64,000 nucleotides of DNA, taken from positions 44,418,665 through 44,482,664 of the forward strand of contig CP092874.1 of the NCBI GenBank assembly GCA_030710605.1, written 5' to 3'. This stretch comes from Cordylochernes scorpioides. Taxonomy: Eukaryota; Arthropoda; Arachnida; Pseudoscorpiones; Chernetidae. This document shows positions 42,460 to 52,475 of this stretch, piece after piece. The notes beneath the pieces were generated by a model. That model was not told where the DNA came from, searched no databases, and worked only from the letters and a program-made list of their open reading frames with translations. The translations under genes were made by a program, and so were the position numbers. Position 1 is the first letter of the stretch, and every line of letters begins with the position of its first letter.

Positions 42460-42783
42460 TTAGCGGCCGTATTTCTGGTAGTCCCAAATCCCGTTGTCGA
42501 GAGGACAGACATTCCTTAACCTCAGCCATTTGGAGATGCAGTGGAAGTGAAAGACATGGTTGCATTTTCCCCGAGCTATATTGCATCCTTCTTTGTCCTG
42601 CGCTGGGTTATTGGCCTGGCACTGAATGCACACATCCATGATGTGATTACGACAAATCGCGCAGTAGTCAACTACGATGCCCCAGGACCACATACACACA
42701 GCGTTCCACTTCTTGATTTCAAACAATTTCTTCGTTGGCTTACTGTCTTGGGGGACGTCAACTTCCATTGGTATGGGCTCCAT
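42460..42783 (-). CDS. Rbx1-like: RBX1/ROC1-like RING-box protein, 107 aa, intronless
   Basis: A full-length RING-box protein (family length about 108 aa). RBX1 holds the RING of cullin-RING ubiquitin ligases. Its N-terminal strand inserts into the cullin, and the RING recruits the E2. Here the strand ([12 protein letters not shown], residues 18-29) is kept. All RING-H2 ligands are kept too: C41, C44, C52, C55, C67, C74, H76, H79, H81, C82, C93 and D96. The E2-contact W86 in [15 protein letters not shown] is also there. By eye about two thirds of positions match animal RBX1. Differences cluster in the loop before C67 and include A-to-C/S changes in the helix. There are no introns and no clear poly(A) tail, so it may be an old retrocopy under selection, or a true single-exon paralogue like Roc1b/Roc2-type genes. 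Neighbours are only mobile elements. Confidence 0.85.
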   Translation of the reverse strand: MEPIPMEVDVPQDSKPTKKLFEIKKWNAVCMWSWGIVVDYCAICRNHIMDVCIQCQANNPAQDKEGCNIARGKCNHVFHFHCISKWLRLRNVCPLDNGIWDYQKYGR

Positions 42784-42938
42784 TTAAAAGTTAGCAATTT
42801 TATTTTTTGTATTAATTTTATATATTGATTTTTGTTAATCTCTCTCGTTCTGAAAAAAAAAAAGAGAGAGAGAGAGAGAGAGAATATAAAACCAATGTAC
42901 GAAAATGAGTAGCTTAAGAAAATTAAGTCTTTATATTA
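42784..42938. other. Spacer with (GA)n microsatellite
   Basis: It lies upstream of the RBX1-like gene on the minus strand. It holds an A-run and about 11 GA units (42861-42882). Read on the minus strand, this pyrimidine tract lies 75-100 bp before the ATG. No TATA box is evident. Confidence 0.5.
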
Positions 42939-43313
42939 TGTCCCGAAATTTGTTTAGACTGAATTTAAAGTAATTGTTTATTTGTAAATATGTAAATAGT
43001 TTTAATAGTTTGATGTGATATAAGAAATGTATGTAAATTCTGTAACTGAATTTTTTCTTCTTTAGATTGTGAGGAAGATATCACTTACGAGTTTTAATTT
43101 GATAATAAAACCTGCTAAGATAGCTCTGTGTACCTTTTGTTTTAAATTGAGACAATTGGTGGAGACGCCGGATAAAGCCTTGAATAAAAACGGCTGAATC
43201 AACGAACTTAAGAAGTCTTTAGACTAAAGGGATTACTTCCCGAATTAGGATTACCTCTCACAAGACCAACCATGATAAAGAACGAACCCAGAGAAACTTC
43301 AGCCCAAGTTTCC

Positions 43314-44340
43314 TTAACTTATACTACCTTGCAGCAGCCAAGATGCCCTACCACCTTTGCTGGAGACGAAGGCCAGGACGCTCAAAAGTGGCTCAAGGAT
43401 TATAGGCGGGTAGCTAGATACAATAGATAGAACGCCTCTATGTGTTTGGCGATACCCATATTCTTCTGTGCAGGAACAGCTCGGCAATGGCAAGAAAATA
43501 ATGAAAAATTCCAACTTCCTGGGAGGGTTTCCAACAGACTTTTGGTGAAACATTTGGCTAACGAGAAGATGGAGGCTGTTTCTTCTGAGGTCGAGTTCAG
43601 AAAGCAAAAGAGTCCTCGGAAGCATATATACAGGATGTGCTGTATTTATGCCATGTAGTTTATCCACGGTTGTGCGATGAAACCAAATTAGGACACTTGG
43701 TGAAAAGAGTTACGGAAGTACTTTATCAAATTTTGATTGCTAAGGATGTTAAAAATGTGGAGAAATTCCTAAATGAATGCCTAAAAATAGAATTAATGAA
43801 AAATATAAGAATCTTTGTTTAAAATTCGAGAGATTCCAAACGCGACTCCCATTGCCTATGAGGAAGATAATATTTTTTCCTTGATTAGTAGGATTATACA
43901 AGAGATTCAGAAAGTATTGGACTAGCCCAGATACAATAGAGGATATGATAAGAGGTGAAATTGAATTTAGAACCAATCTCTAAAAGAACTGCAATCCAAC
44001 ACAAGAAACTAATTCCGGTCATTCACGACGTATGAACGACCAAAAAGACCTGACTGCTTCCATCCCAAGTTTGCCAAAAATCCCAGGAATAGAGAATTTC
44101 AGATAACCGTCCGTTGTGTTTCCATTGTAGAAAACCCGGCCTTGTCAACTATTGCTGGGAGAGACGACAGGCATTTGCCAATGCGCGCACCAGGAGGCCA
44201 ACATCTCTTGGTAACTATATGCCCGATATCGACGAAAAACACTCTATAATACTTCCAACTCATCAGCCTAGAAGTAATTCACCCTATTCAGGAAGAGAAA
44301 GACCTACAGGATGCCGACCATGAAGATCACCTGCTCAAAG
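43314..44340 (+). pseudogene. Gag remnant of third gypsy element
   Basis: A decayed Gag region. Fragments such as AQKWLKDYRRVARYN and the knuckle CFHCRKPGLVNYC correspond to ISSEP-type Gag parts of the whole element (NPGQWLKEYERVSKYN, CFHCGRPGHVVRYC). It is a fossil in several pieces. Confidence 0.65.
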
Positions 44341-44439
44341 GAACAGCCGCTCATCTTCACGAGGAATGGAGGAAACTAGATCATGCGACCTGTTTAGGAG
44401 GTAAGGCTGTACAAATCCAAAATCCTCCCACCATCGATG

Positions 44440-45222
44440 ATTGCTACTAAACTAAGAAAAACGTTATAAAATTTGCTATAAATGGGACTGAGGCACTAGC
44501 TTTGGTAGATTCTGGAGCAGATTATTCAGTTATATCAGAAGATTTTCGTCGTTGTATAAGAACTCCTATGTTATCTAGTAAAGGACCGATTATAAGAGTA
44601 GCAAACTCCAAATGTGTCTTAAAGATTGACGTAAATGAATCCAACCATTCGAGTTTATTGTATTAAATGAGTGCGTGTAGTCATAATGTAATCCTTGATT
44701 AGGACTTTCTGGAATTAACTCGAGCAAAGATTCAATAGTGAGAACAATAAACTTTACTTAAAACTCATATACTCATTCACAATTTAGAAGATAACATTAT
44801 TCCTTATAATTCTCGATAAAACAATGGTTGTTTGTAGCGGGACTCCAGGAGTTCAGGATGTTGCGGTTAATTGTTCTAAAATCCTTACTTTGGATAAAGA
44901 TATAATTATTCCGGCCTCCATTGTTAATCTCAACCATGGAGGGAGCAAGGTTTGAATGGTGAACGGTGGTAATCGTCCAAAGATCATCCTTGCAGGGATG
45001 AAGGTGACTAAACTATCTCTCATAGATACCAGTCATTTATGCTGCATAGATGGAGGCAATGGTGATTTTGATCAAAATGAAGCTAGATCAACAGAAGTTT
45101 TGAATATAATTGTGGCCCTTGTAGATAGTGATCTATCCAGTGAAGATAAGTTCATCTCGGCAAGTTCATCAAAGTATTTAAGTTCCAAAAAGAAGATTCA
45201 CAAAATCATATTTAAAGGTTGA
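44440..45222 (+). pseudogene. Protease-side pol remnant of third gypsy element
   Basis: ALVDSGADYSVISEDFRR with RTPMLSSKGPIIRVAN matches the start of pol in the whole element (ALVDSGADFSVISDKFRR). Downstream are scattered matches to the region before RT. Broken; the element ends near 45230. Confidence 0.7.
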
Positions 45223-45247
45223 TAAAGCACACTTTGAATTATATATT

Positions 45248-45340
45248 ACTAGCCGAATGAGCCGGGCAACGCCCGTGTTTTACCCGATTGAATGTTTTGA
45301 TTCAAATACTATTTGTTACAATTATAAATTGGCGCCTAAA
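45248..45340 (-). mobile_element. Helitron 3'-end fragment
   Basis: CTAG at 45251, then on the plus strand CCGAATGA, the hairpin CCGGGCAACGCCCG, TTTTACCCGATTGAATG, and TAAATTGGCGCC. It is the inverse of the 3' end of the Helitron at 15336-15985. Confidence 0.65.
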
Positions 45341-45525
45341 TTAATTGCATATGTTAGTTAATAACTATAGCCTATGTGCTTTATCTGTCTATGTACTGTT
45401 GGCTTCCGTAGGCGTCTCTTACTGGGAAAAAGAAAGAGGATTCCATTTGGTTATTATCTAATATATGCATTTATTTAGGGAGCGACCCGCTTCAACACAA
45501 TAGTTACAAAGACGAAATGGCGAGT

Positions 45526-45559
45526 GGGGGGGGGGGGGGGGGGGCATGATGGGGGGGGG
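45526..45559. repeat. G-runs (19 and 9 G)
   Basis: An uninterrupted run of 19 G, then CATGAT, then 9 G. It could form a G-quadruplex; the exact length may be a sequencing artefact. Confidence 0.6.
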
Positions 45560-45721
45560 CAAAGGTGGCGTAACCGTAGCCAACCAATAGGAGGGCGCCA
45601 TTCCAGAAAAAAAGCAAACGGTGACAGAGATGACTGATTAAGAGATGAAGAATGACGCTCGTAACTGTATATAGAATAATACAAGAAAATAAGACCTGAT
45701 CCAAATAAATTAATAGTGTGT

Positions 45722-45755
45722 GACGTTTCGGCAACAGCATTGTCACCATCATCAG
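45722..45755 (-). ncRNA. Hammerhead ribozyme motif in PLE-E
   Basis: On the minus strand, CTGATGA, then stem II (GGTGAC, loop, GTTGCC; six pairs with two wobbles), then GAAAC and GTC. All fixed core bases (CUGAUGA, GAAA, cleavage GUC) are right, and the minimal stem III is the form known from PLE hammerheads. This is the best ribozyme candidate in the window. Confidence 0.75.
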
Positions 45756-45933
45756 ACAAAAGAATGATTGAGAAAAAAATATCACAGCAAGTTCTTAAAA
45801 AGTACTGTTATCAAGTGTTTAAACAAGATAACAGATAAGGAAAAATTGTTTTTTAAGACAACTTGAAATATTTTTCTTAGAAATAAAAGTGGATTTTTAA
45901 AAATATAATTGAAGGCATATCTGTAAATATCAT

Positions 45934-46242
45934 TTATATCTCCTCTTTCTTCCATTCTATTAATTGAAGCACATGTCTTTTGAACAGAAATGGCTTCTTT
46001 GAATTGTCTCTTGTAGTATTTTTTTTTTTATAATCTAGTGCCCTTGGGTTTTCTAAATTGAAATTATTGTGCCCTGTGTCCCTTCTGTGTTCTACAAGAG
46101 TATAATTTTCAATTCTATCCCACTTCAGAGCATATTTATGGTTTTCCATTCTTTCTTTTAATGTTATGGATGTCTGTCCCACATAGCTTTGGTCACACTT
46201 CTCACGCTTTACCTCATATATCAAACCTGCTATTTCTGTCAA
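45934..46242 (-). pseudogene. GIY-YIG endonuclease domain of PLE-E
   Basis: 102 residues. GLIYEVKREKCDQSYVGQTSI is the GIY-YIG motif, with the catalytic arginine in LKERMENH and a HRRDTGHNNFN block. The domain nicks DNA in PLE insertion. The RT is missing upstream, so this is a 5'-truncated copy. Confidence 0.8.
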
Positions 46243-46480
46243 TTGGGTGTTCTTGTACTTGTTTATGTATTGTGAAATAGTATTCCCTGGTTTCCATGCA
46301 AATTTTTTTTCTTTTTTTTTTATATATTGGTGAAATTTCTCGCAAACCTTTGGTTTATATATGGCAGTGTTATAAATCTGGTTTCATAGTTTTTGCGCTT
46401 TAGATTCTGAATCAAAGTATTATTTTCGTATTTTCCATTCTATACAGATAATAGGCTAACAGAGTTTACAGTTGTAAAGT

Positions 46481-47095
46481 TTTAAGCTATCTCCTCCGAA
46501 GATACTTAACTATAAATAGCCATCTATATACCAACATTTTCGTTATTTTTTTATTCACATGATCGTTTTATTTATATATATATATTTTTTTTTTCCCAAA
46601 TATTAATATATTCATTTATTTCAATTTGTTCGATTTTGCAATCGAAGATTTTTTTACCTTCAAATATTGTTTATCTTAACTTATTTGTTATATATCATCA
46701 TCGAGTTGTTCATTTTTTAATCACTTTATTTTTAATTACTTTTAATTACATTATTACTAATTTCTAATATATATTTCGTATTTCTAATTCAATTGTTACT
46801 TTTATTTTATTATAATTTGTAAGTACTTTGTTATAGTTTTTCATTTAAATTTAGCCCAATTTTAGTGTCTGGAACACCTTTTTGCAGTATATTTCCTAAT
46901 GTCTTTGGAATCTTTTTTTTTCTCATCAATAGGCCGAATCTGTATTTGTATAATCAATTGTTGATTACTTAATTTGTCTGTGTGTGTAGGTCGGGAAATA
47001 AAAACATTATCGTGTGTTGAATTAATGAGGATATTTTGTATATATAAAACTAGAAATGTAATTATTTATATCCATATATATGGATTAAAGATTAT
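46481..47095. other. AT-rich DNA, nothing recognised
   Basis: Long AT-rich stretch with T-runs. No gene or clear repeat. Confidence 0.4.
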
Positions 47096-47212
47096 AAACA
47101 CAAGGTAATAAGAGTAAATCCAAATAAATAGTTTGTGACGCTTTGGTAACAATGCTGTAACGTCACACACTATTTATTTATTTGGATTTAGTCTTTTTTT
47201 ACCTTGTGTTTA
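47096..47212. repeat. Imperfect palindrome made of PLE 3' sequence
   Basis: Left arm 47096-47140 (AAACACAAGGTAATAAGAG...TTTGTGACG) mirrors 47161-47212 (CGTCACACACTATTTATTT...ACCTTGTGTTT). The CGTCACACACTATT stretch is what follows the hammerhead in PLE-E. The arms are about 45-50 bp around a 20-bp centre. Confidence 0.7.
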
Positions 47213-47442
47213 ACTAGAAATGTAGTTTTAAATGTCCTTTAAATGAATTTATTCCTTTTATATGTCTTCTCATCTTCAATATAAGTAAGTAAAGTTTAAC
47301 TCACATATATATAAAACTAGAAGTGTGTAGTTTTTAATGAGGTCTTTTAAATGAATTTATTCCTTTAATATGTTGTCGTATCTGAAATATAGTTGTGTTG
47401 TTTGCAATTTTATTTTCATTTCAAATATATTATAACAAAGTA
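47212..47442. repeat. Tandem duplication of about 110 bp
   Basis: AACTAGAAATGTAGTTTTAAATG...AATGAATTTATTCCTTT recurs from 47314 as AACTAGAAGTGTGTAGTTTT with the same downstream block. AT-rich and non-coding. Confidence 0.5.
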
Positions 47443-48035
47443 TTTTTTTTTTTAGCAGAGTATTATTTTTTATGTTTATATGTTGTTATACTCAGTACAC
47501 TTCCCTCTTTTGCTTATCTTTTGTTTATCACTCATAGTTTGTTCTTGCCTGAAATAAATTGTTGCCTCATCCCTCATCCACGTGGCATTTTGGTAGAGAT
47601 GCTGGGTAAATTATGGAAGACAAACTGAAGATCGCCGAGAAGACCACGAAGCCATGGGTGCTGTGATCTACATTTTCGGAGACTGGCTCCAGGATTCCAC
47701 CGACGTGTCAAAGTCAAGACTTCCCTCCAAGATGACGATGTCCCTATAGACGATACGATGACAAAGCCACTCTTCACGCCGCAAGAAAAAGGACGCAAAG
47801 GTACTAGGAACAAATTTCCAATACTTCGAAGGAATTCTTGGCAGAAGCACGTCAGATCCATGTCAGTAACTACAATAATTGCTAGCTGTGGGTCACAGCT
47901 CGCTTAGAGAAGGAGCTATTTAACAAAGTGTTTATTATTTTTTTAGCAGAGTATTTTTTATGTTTATATTTTGCTATACTCTGTACACTTCCCTCTTTTG
48001 CTTTCCTTTTGTTTATCACTCATAAATTGTTGTCT
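47443..48035 (+). repeat. Direct repeat of about 110 bp around an ORF1 segment
   Basis: AGCAGAGTATT...TTTTATGTTTATAT...GTACACTTCCCTCTTTTGC...TTTGTTTATCACTCAT occurs at about 47454-47540 and 47944-48023. The DNA between them encodes parts of LINE ORF1. This fits an insertion or tandem duplication. Confidence 0.7.
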
Positions 48036-48247
48036 CATCCCAAAGTTGGTCTTCCAGTAACTGGGAAGGACAAAAAACTTGTCCTTCACTTCCCCAATTC
48101 TGCAGAATCAAAGCGGTTTGTGGACGGAATTAAGACCGCCAACATTGACGGTCTTAAAGTCCTTCCAAATCCGACATTCAGGCCCAGGTTGGCCATTTTC
48201 GGCATCCCTATCGAAAAATCTTAATCTGATCTGATGGAAAACCCTGT

Positions 48248-48646
48248 GTGATAGCCCAGCAGTTGATTAATAACAGCGGCGGCTTGAAGCTGGTTAAATT
48301 GATTAGGAAAAAAGGTTCGCCTTCCACTGCTTTCATAGAGGTCACTAAGGGTATCGAGGAAGCTCTCCTTGCACGTGGTCGCGTCACTGTTGACTTCCTG
48401 TCCCTCAGGCTCGCCCGGGCGAAACGCGTCTTCCAATGTGGTATCTGCGGTAGCCTCTCTCACAGGACGCACACTGATGGTAAAAAGTGCACCAAAGCGC
48501 CCAAGTGCGCCAATTTTACCACTGCCTGTGAAAATAAAAGCGTGTTTAAGTGTCACAGGTGCGGTGACAAGCACAATGCCAACTCCATGATGTGCAAGCT
48601 CATGCGAGATGCCCAGGATCAGTTCAATACGTTGATGGTCAAATGA
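48248..48646 (+). pseudogene. LINE ORF1 C-terminal half with zinc knuckles
   Basis: 132 residues. A domain with FIEVTKGIEEALLARGRV is followed by CCHC-type knuckles (CGICGSLSHRTHTDGKKC and CHRCGDKHNANSMMC, with CANFTTAC between). Three knuckles are the rule for jockey/I-type ORF1. The upstream part (GKDKKLVLHFPNSAESKR, about 48065-48225) is in another frame. Confidence 0.75.
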
Positions 48647-48833
48647 ATGTTTTCAAGTGCCTACAAATCAATATAAGACGCTCTCAGCCTTGTTTGTATT
48701 CAGTGTTGAATGATTGTCGTGAGGAGAACATAGATTTACTATTTTAAAAGAGCTCCCAGCCGCGCGCGGCAGAATCCCATCGCTGCCAATCCCATCTAAC
48801 AGAGTTTGCTATGGCCCTATTACAAACTCTAGG

Positions 48834-49403
48834 TTGGGAGCTATGGTCATTGTAGTAAATCCTAGCCTTAAATTTGTCCATTTGTCTCATTTGTCCAGTG
48901 TTAATGTCGTGTTTGTCATGTGTGAATTAAGTGGTAAATGTATTCTTCTTTGTAATGTTTACCTTCCGCCATCATGTGACCCCTCCCCTCTTCTTGATAA
49001 TATAAATTATAGCCTTAATTCTCTTAACTATGACGAGGTCATTTTTTGCGACGATTCAAATGTTAAATCTTTTGGGTGGTCGGATAAACCTCTGCTCCTC
49101 AGGCATCACTCAACTAAGAGAGATCTAGTTGAAAACTTTATAGATGCCAACTATTTGCATGTGCTCAACACGCACGGTGCGGTGACGTGGGAGGAGGGCA
49201 GCCGCTCTTCTTCCATCGACGTCACTTGCTGTAGTGCTGGCCTTGTAAATAGCGTCACTGATTGGCATCCTGAATACCAGGAGTTGTCTGACCACAAACG
49301 CCTCGTCTTTAACCTAAATTTCGCTCCCTCTTCACAGGACAACACCAGATTTAAATTAAATAAATTTAGCGATATATACTTCAGCTTTGGTCGCGCTGAC
49401 TAG
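48834..49403 (+). pseudogene. LINE ORF2 endonuclease, damaged
   Basis: 189 residues of an APE-type endonuclease: CNVYLPPSCD, the SSSIDVTCCSA block and ELSDHKRLVF are normal. The usual GDFNAKS motif is CDDSNVKS here, so a catalytic residue is lost. The N-terminal part lies upstream, around 48740-48830. Confidence 0.75.
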
Positions 49404-49464
49404 GATAGAGCTTTTGAACATTTCAGCCTAAAAAATAGAAAATATTTTTCTTTTTTTAGAAAAC

Positions 49465-50082
49465 GTGCGTGACTTCTCCTCCCTCGACGATGTAGTTAAT
49501 TTACTCGGCGAAGAGATTTTTCACACATGTCTAAACACCATTCCATCCCGTCCCAGAAGTGATAAATACCTCAAGTCCATCTCTTGGTGGAAATCTGATT
49601 TGAATCCGCTCAAAAGGGTCACTCAAAAGGCAAAGCGGGCCTTTATAAAGGCACGCGGTGTCGTTAAGGGTGTTCTGGAGATCTTTTACAAGAGACTGAA
49701 GGCAAGATATCGCCGTGCGAGGAGACTGGCTAAGAAAGAAGCATGGAGGGCAGCCTGCTCGCGTTGCGAAATCAGCCCTTGGGGTGGAATCTACCGTTTT
49801 ATAAAGGGAAATTTTAAACGCAAACCCCTCTCAGCCCTCCCAGTTGGTAGCGGCTTCACTGAAGGTCCGCGGGACACATTAAACCACGTATTAGAATACT
49901 ATTTCGGCCGCGTCCCGCCCGATACCATGTTAGAACACAAAGATCTAAGCAAAGTCATCACATCGTTATCTGATAACGACCCTTTGTTTACAGATAACGA
50001 GTTGTTGTTGACAGCGGATAAAGTGAACTTATCTTCTTCTCCTGGTTGTAATGGCCTGCCATCTATTCTTATCGAAAACTAG
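49465..50082 (+). pseudogene. LINE ORF2 linker and RT start
   Basis: 205 residues between endonuclease and RT. KSISWWKSDLNPLKRVTQKAK and RRARRLAKKEAWRAACS are typical of the I/R1 linker. It ends with SSSPGCNGLPSILIEN, the RT entry motif. A stop follows, and RT continues in another frame near 50100. Confidence 0.7.
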
Positions 50083-50285
50083 TTAAACATTTTCGGATGT
50101 TTTTTCTAAATATGTTCAACAAGTGTTTAACCACTGGCCACTTTCCATCTACATGGAAGCTGGGGGACGTCGTTCTCGTTCCCAAGCGAAGTGGGGAGGA
50201 CTTTCTCGCAACACACCGTCCAATCACGATGCTGCCTGGTTTGGGCAAGATCCTTTAGCGTCTAGTTCTTGCTAGGCTGTCGTGG

Positions 50286-50522
50286 ATGGCTGATAGGATG
50301 TGTAAAGCGCCTCAAGACCAGTTCGGATTTAAGCCTTGTAGATCTACTACAGCCGCACTCTTAAATATAAAATCTACTATAACCCGGACAATTAAAAATA
50401 GGAAATCTTGCCTTCTTCTTTCTTTTGATGTTAAAGGCGCTTTTGACAACGTGCTCCATTCCAGTATCTTGAGAGCGTTGCACAAAAGCGTTTGTCCCAT
50501 AAACATTTATCATCTGAAATGA
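50286..50522 (+). pseudogene. LINE RT fingers/palm piece
   Basis: QDQFGFKPCRSTTAALLNIK and LLSFDVKGAFDNVLH: the FDVKGAFD box carries the first catalytic aspartate. The frame ends inside the inverted repeat at 50515-50605. Confidence 0.75.
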
Positions 50523-50605
50523 ACCAGGCGATAAGGAAGATGGGTGTCTTTTATGCTACTTTTACATAAAAGACACCCATCTTCCTTATCGCCTGGTTCA
50601 TTTCA
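50515..50605. repeat. Perfect 41-bp hairpin inside LINE RT
   Basis: 50515-50555 (TGAAATGAACCAGGCGATAA...) is the exact inverse of 50565-50605, with a 9-base loop. It interrupts the RT between the FDVKGAFD box and the GCPRGS box, where related elements have no such inverted duplication. Confidence 0.92.
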
Positions 50606-50669
50606 AATTTACTAGGAAGAGTTCCTTGCAATTTATTATCTGCTAAACTCGTTTCTATGTAACCGTGTT

Positions 50670-51098
50670 GTGAGACTGTCTATGAATGGTTGTACTGTGT
50701 CGAGACGATTTTCCAAAGGATGTCCCCGGGGTTCAGTTCTCGGCCCTTTCCTTTGGAATATTGTCTTTGACGAACTCCTCACGCTGGATTACAGGAATAA
50801 TGTTTTCCCGCAAGCCTACGCGGCTGATCTTGTCGTGGTGGTCTCAGGATGTCGACCTAGTCAACTCTCCGCAGCCCAACACACCATAGACATGATCGCT
50901 AGGTGGTGCAGATTGCATAAGCTGGAACTCAGCGTGGGGAAGTGCCAGGATATGGTTCTCCTCAGACCACACGGGAGACTGCCTGAACCGCGTCGGGATC
51001 TGGTTATCCACGGACGGCCAATCCAATGGTGCGACTCAATTAAGGTGCTGGGAGTGAGATTTGATCAACTTCTATATTTTCACCAGCACGTAGTTTAA
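50670..51098 (+). pseudogene. LINE RT palm, active-site box altered
   Basis: CPRGSVLGPFLWNIVFDELL then AYAADLVVVVSG. The usual YADD box reads YAAD, so one catalytic aspartate is gone. LELSVGKCQDMVLL and SIKVLGVRFD are the thumb motifs. Same frame as the fingers piece upstream and the piece at 51120-51398. Confidence 0.75.
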
Positions 51099-51119
51099 GT
51101 TTGCGCCAAGGTCCACGGC

Positions 51120-51398
51120 ATGTTGCCGCGTTTGACCGCAGCCGCTAATCTCAACTTTGGTTTTGGTTACCGCGCCTTGAGAACTCTGTATCTGCAAGTG
51201 GTTGTTCCAGCCATCGCCTATGCCTTGGCGGTATGGTTTCCTAATCTTTCTCAACGCTCCTTAAATGTTCTACTGAGTGCACAAAGGCCTTTCCTAGTGA
51301 GAGCTTGTAGAGCTTTCAGATCAACCAGCAACGCTGCTTTTATCTCCCTCTCTAGAGTTCTTCCTCTCGATCTGGAAGTATGGATTGGTTCACGCTGA
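51120..51398 (+). pseudogene. LINE post-RT piece
   Basis: YRALRTLYLQVVVPAIAYALAVW and LSAQRPFLVRACRAFRSTSN are the I/R1-type stretch between RT and RNase H. The same frame as RT, after a stop near 51098. Confidence 0.65.
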
Positions 51399-51448
51399 AA
51401 TTCCACTCGAGCCTCCTCCCTTTCCACATCATCCTCTCCCTTACCCCA

Positions 51449-51467
51449 CCCCCCCCCCCCCCCCCCC
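51449..51467. repeat. C-run of 19
   Basis: An uninterrupted poly(C) run in a pyrimidine-rich insert between the post-RT and RNase H parts of the LINE. Confidence 0.6.
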
Positions 51468-51519
51468 TATTACTCCGCTCCCTGTAATATTCCTGCTTTT
51501 TTTCTTCCACGTGGCATAC

Positions 51520-51910
51520 TATACAGATGGTCCCAAAACCAGAGATGGAGTTGGCGCCGGCGTGTACAGGTTCTCTTGTCTCTATTGTGCACCTGAAATA
51601 CGTGAATCTCATGTCCTGTCCCCTCATTGTTCTGTCTTTCAAACGGAAGCCCTTTGGATAGGTTAAGACACTTGAAAACGCAACCACTTTACCAAATCAT
51701 CTAACCTTAGGATTCTTCCTGGACAACCTCTCAGTCGTGAAGTCAGTTCTGAACTCTAAGACTGGTAATTACCTTATCGACAGAGCTCTGCTACTGATTT
51801 CGCGATTGAATCGCAATGGGAACAGATGCACCATACAATGGATCAAGGGCCACAGTGGGAACGTGGGTAATGACATTGCGGACACACTCGCAAAGCGGGG
51901 TGCTGAGTCT
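51520..51910 (+). pseudogene. LINE RNase H domain, two frames
   Basis: YYTDGPKTRDGVGAGVY (first catalytic aspartate, FTDGS-type motif), then FQTEALWI (catalytic glutamate), and in another frame IQWIKGHSGNVGNDIAD (the HSG..GN..AD motif). RNase H removes the RNA strand after reverse transcription. A frameshift near 51660-51690 splits the domain. Confidence 0.8.
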
Positions 51911-52351
51911 GCTGACCCAAGCTGTTACAAACTCGCTCCTTTGTCGTTTGTAAAATCGGCAATCTACGGCCGGGCGTGTGAAGCATGGGAAGGCAGATTC
52001 CTCTCTCTAGCTCCTATCCACACCCGCTTTGGCCTTATTCCAATGAGTCTTTTAGACAAAAGGTATGCATACATCGTCCCTAGCGAGCACATTGTGGTTG
52101 GCCTGCTATCGGGACACACGTGGACGGACAGTTTCGCCCACAGGATAGGCGTCATTGACGATCCTTCCCGCTCTTACTGCGACGCTGCAGGGAAGAAACT
52201 CTGTCACACATCGTGCTTGAGTGCAGCAGCCTTGATGCCCTTAGATTCCCCCTTCTTTCCACCTGTGCAGAAGAATTGGGGTACACTCCGCGGTCACTCA
52301 AAGACTTTATTTTCAACAGGTGCACTTGGCGTGCCTGCCTGGAGTTCTTAA
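51737..52351 (+). pseudogene. LINE RNase H end and C-terminal region
   Basis: 204 residues from the RNase H end through LIPMSLLDKRYAYIVPSEH. The CCHC tail (LCHT..., then HIVLECSSLDALRFPL in the frame of 52213-52434) is split by a frameshift near 52200. Confidence 0.7.
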
Positions 52352-52475
52352 AGGCCTCTGATAGACTTAAGCCACGCGTCCGCGCGGAGAATTCCGATCA
52401 CCTGAGTGACTCTGGCTCCTCACCTAATGGTTAACACCGGTCATTAGCGGCCGCTCGTAGACGCAACTCTGGCAT

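Larger units (their letters stand above)
42939..45230 (+). mobile_element. Third gypsy element, 3'-truncated fossil
   Basis: A candidate LTR (42939-43154, TGTCCCG to GAGACA, with AATAAAA near 43103) is followed at once by a primer-binding site TGGTGGAGACGCCGG. Then come gag remnants, a zinc knuckle region (44114-44170) and a protease region (about 44460-44600). It resembles the whole gypsy element at 15991-21331 but is much older and heavily broken, with many breaks. No 3' LTR is present. Confidence 0.7.
45650..46480 (-). mobile_element. Penelope-like element 3' fragment (PLE-E) with hammerhead
   Basis: Minus-strand PLE tail: a GIY-YIG domain (45934-46242), a 3' UTR, and a hammerhead ribozyme motif at 45722-45755. 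Upstream (46243-46480) out-of-frame RT-end sequence may remain. It belongs to a PLE lineage different from PLE-A and PLE-B. Confidence 0.75.
47443..52440 (+). mobile_element. Broken I-type LINE with RNase H
   Basis: A plus-strand non-LTR retrotransposon about 5 kb long. Parts in order: ORF1 (pieces from 47580, zinc knuckles at 48430-48600), an APE endonuclease (48740-49400), a linker (49465-50082), RT (50090-51400), RNase H (51525-51910) and a CCHC tail (52190-52300). RNase H after RT is found in the I/LOA/R1 groups. At least six frame changes or stops break it. A 41-bp hairpin sits inside the RT. A 110-bp block is directly repeated at 47443-47560 and 47932-48035. Confidence 0.85.

Noticed and set aside
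42264-42828. Plus-strand frames opposite the RBX1-like gene
   Set aside because: They are shadows of the minus-strand RING-box gene, which has full family identity.
46481-47442. Small frames in AT-rich DNA
   Set aside because: Short, low-complexity and unlike any family that I know.
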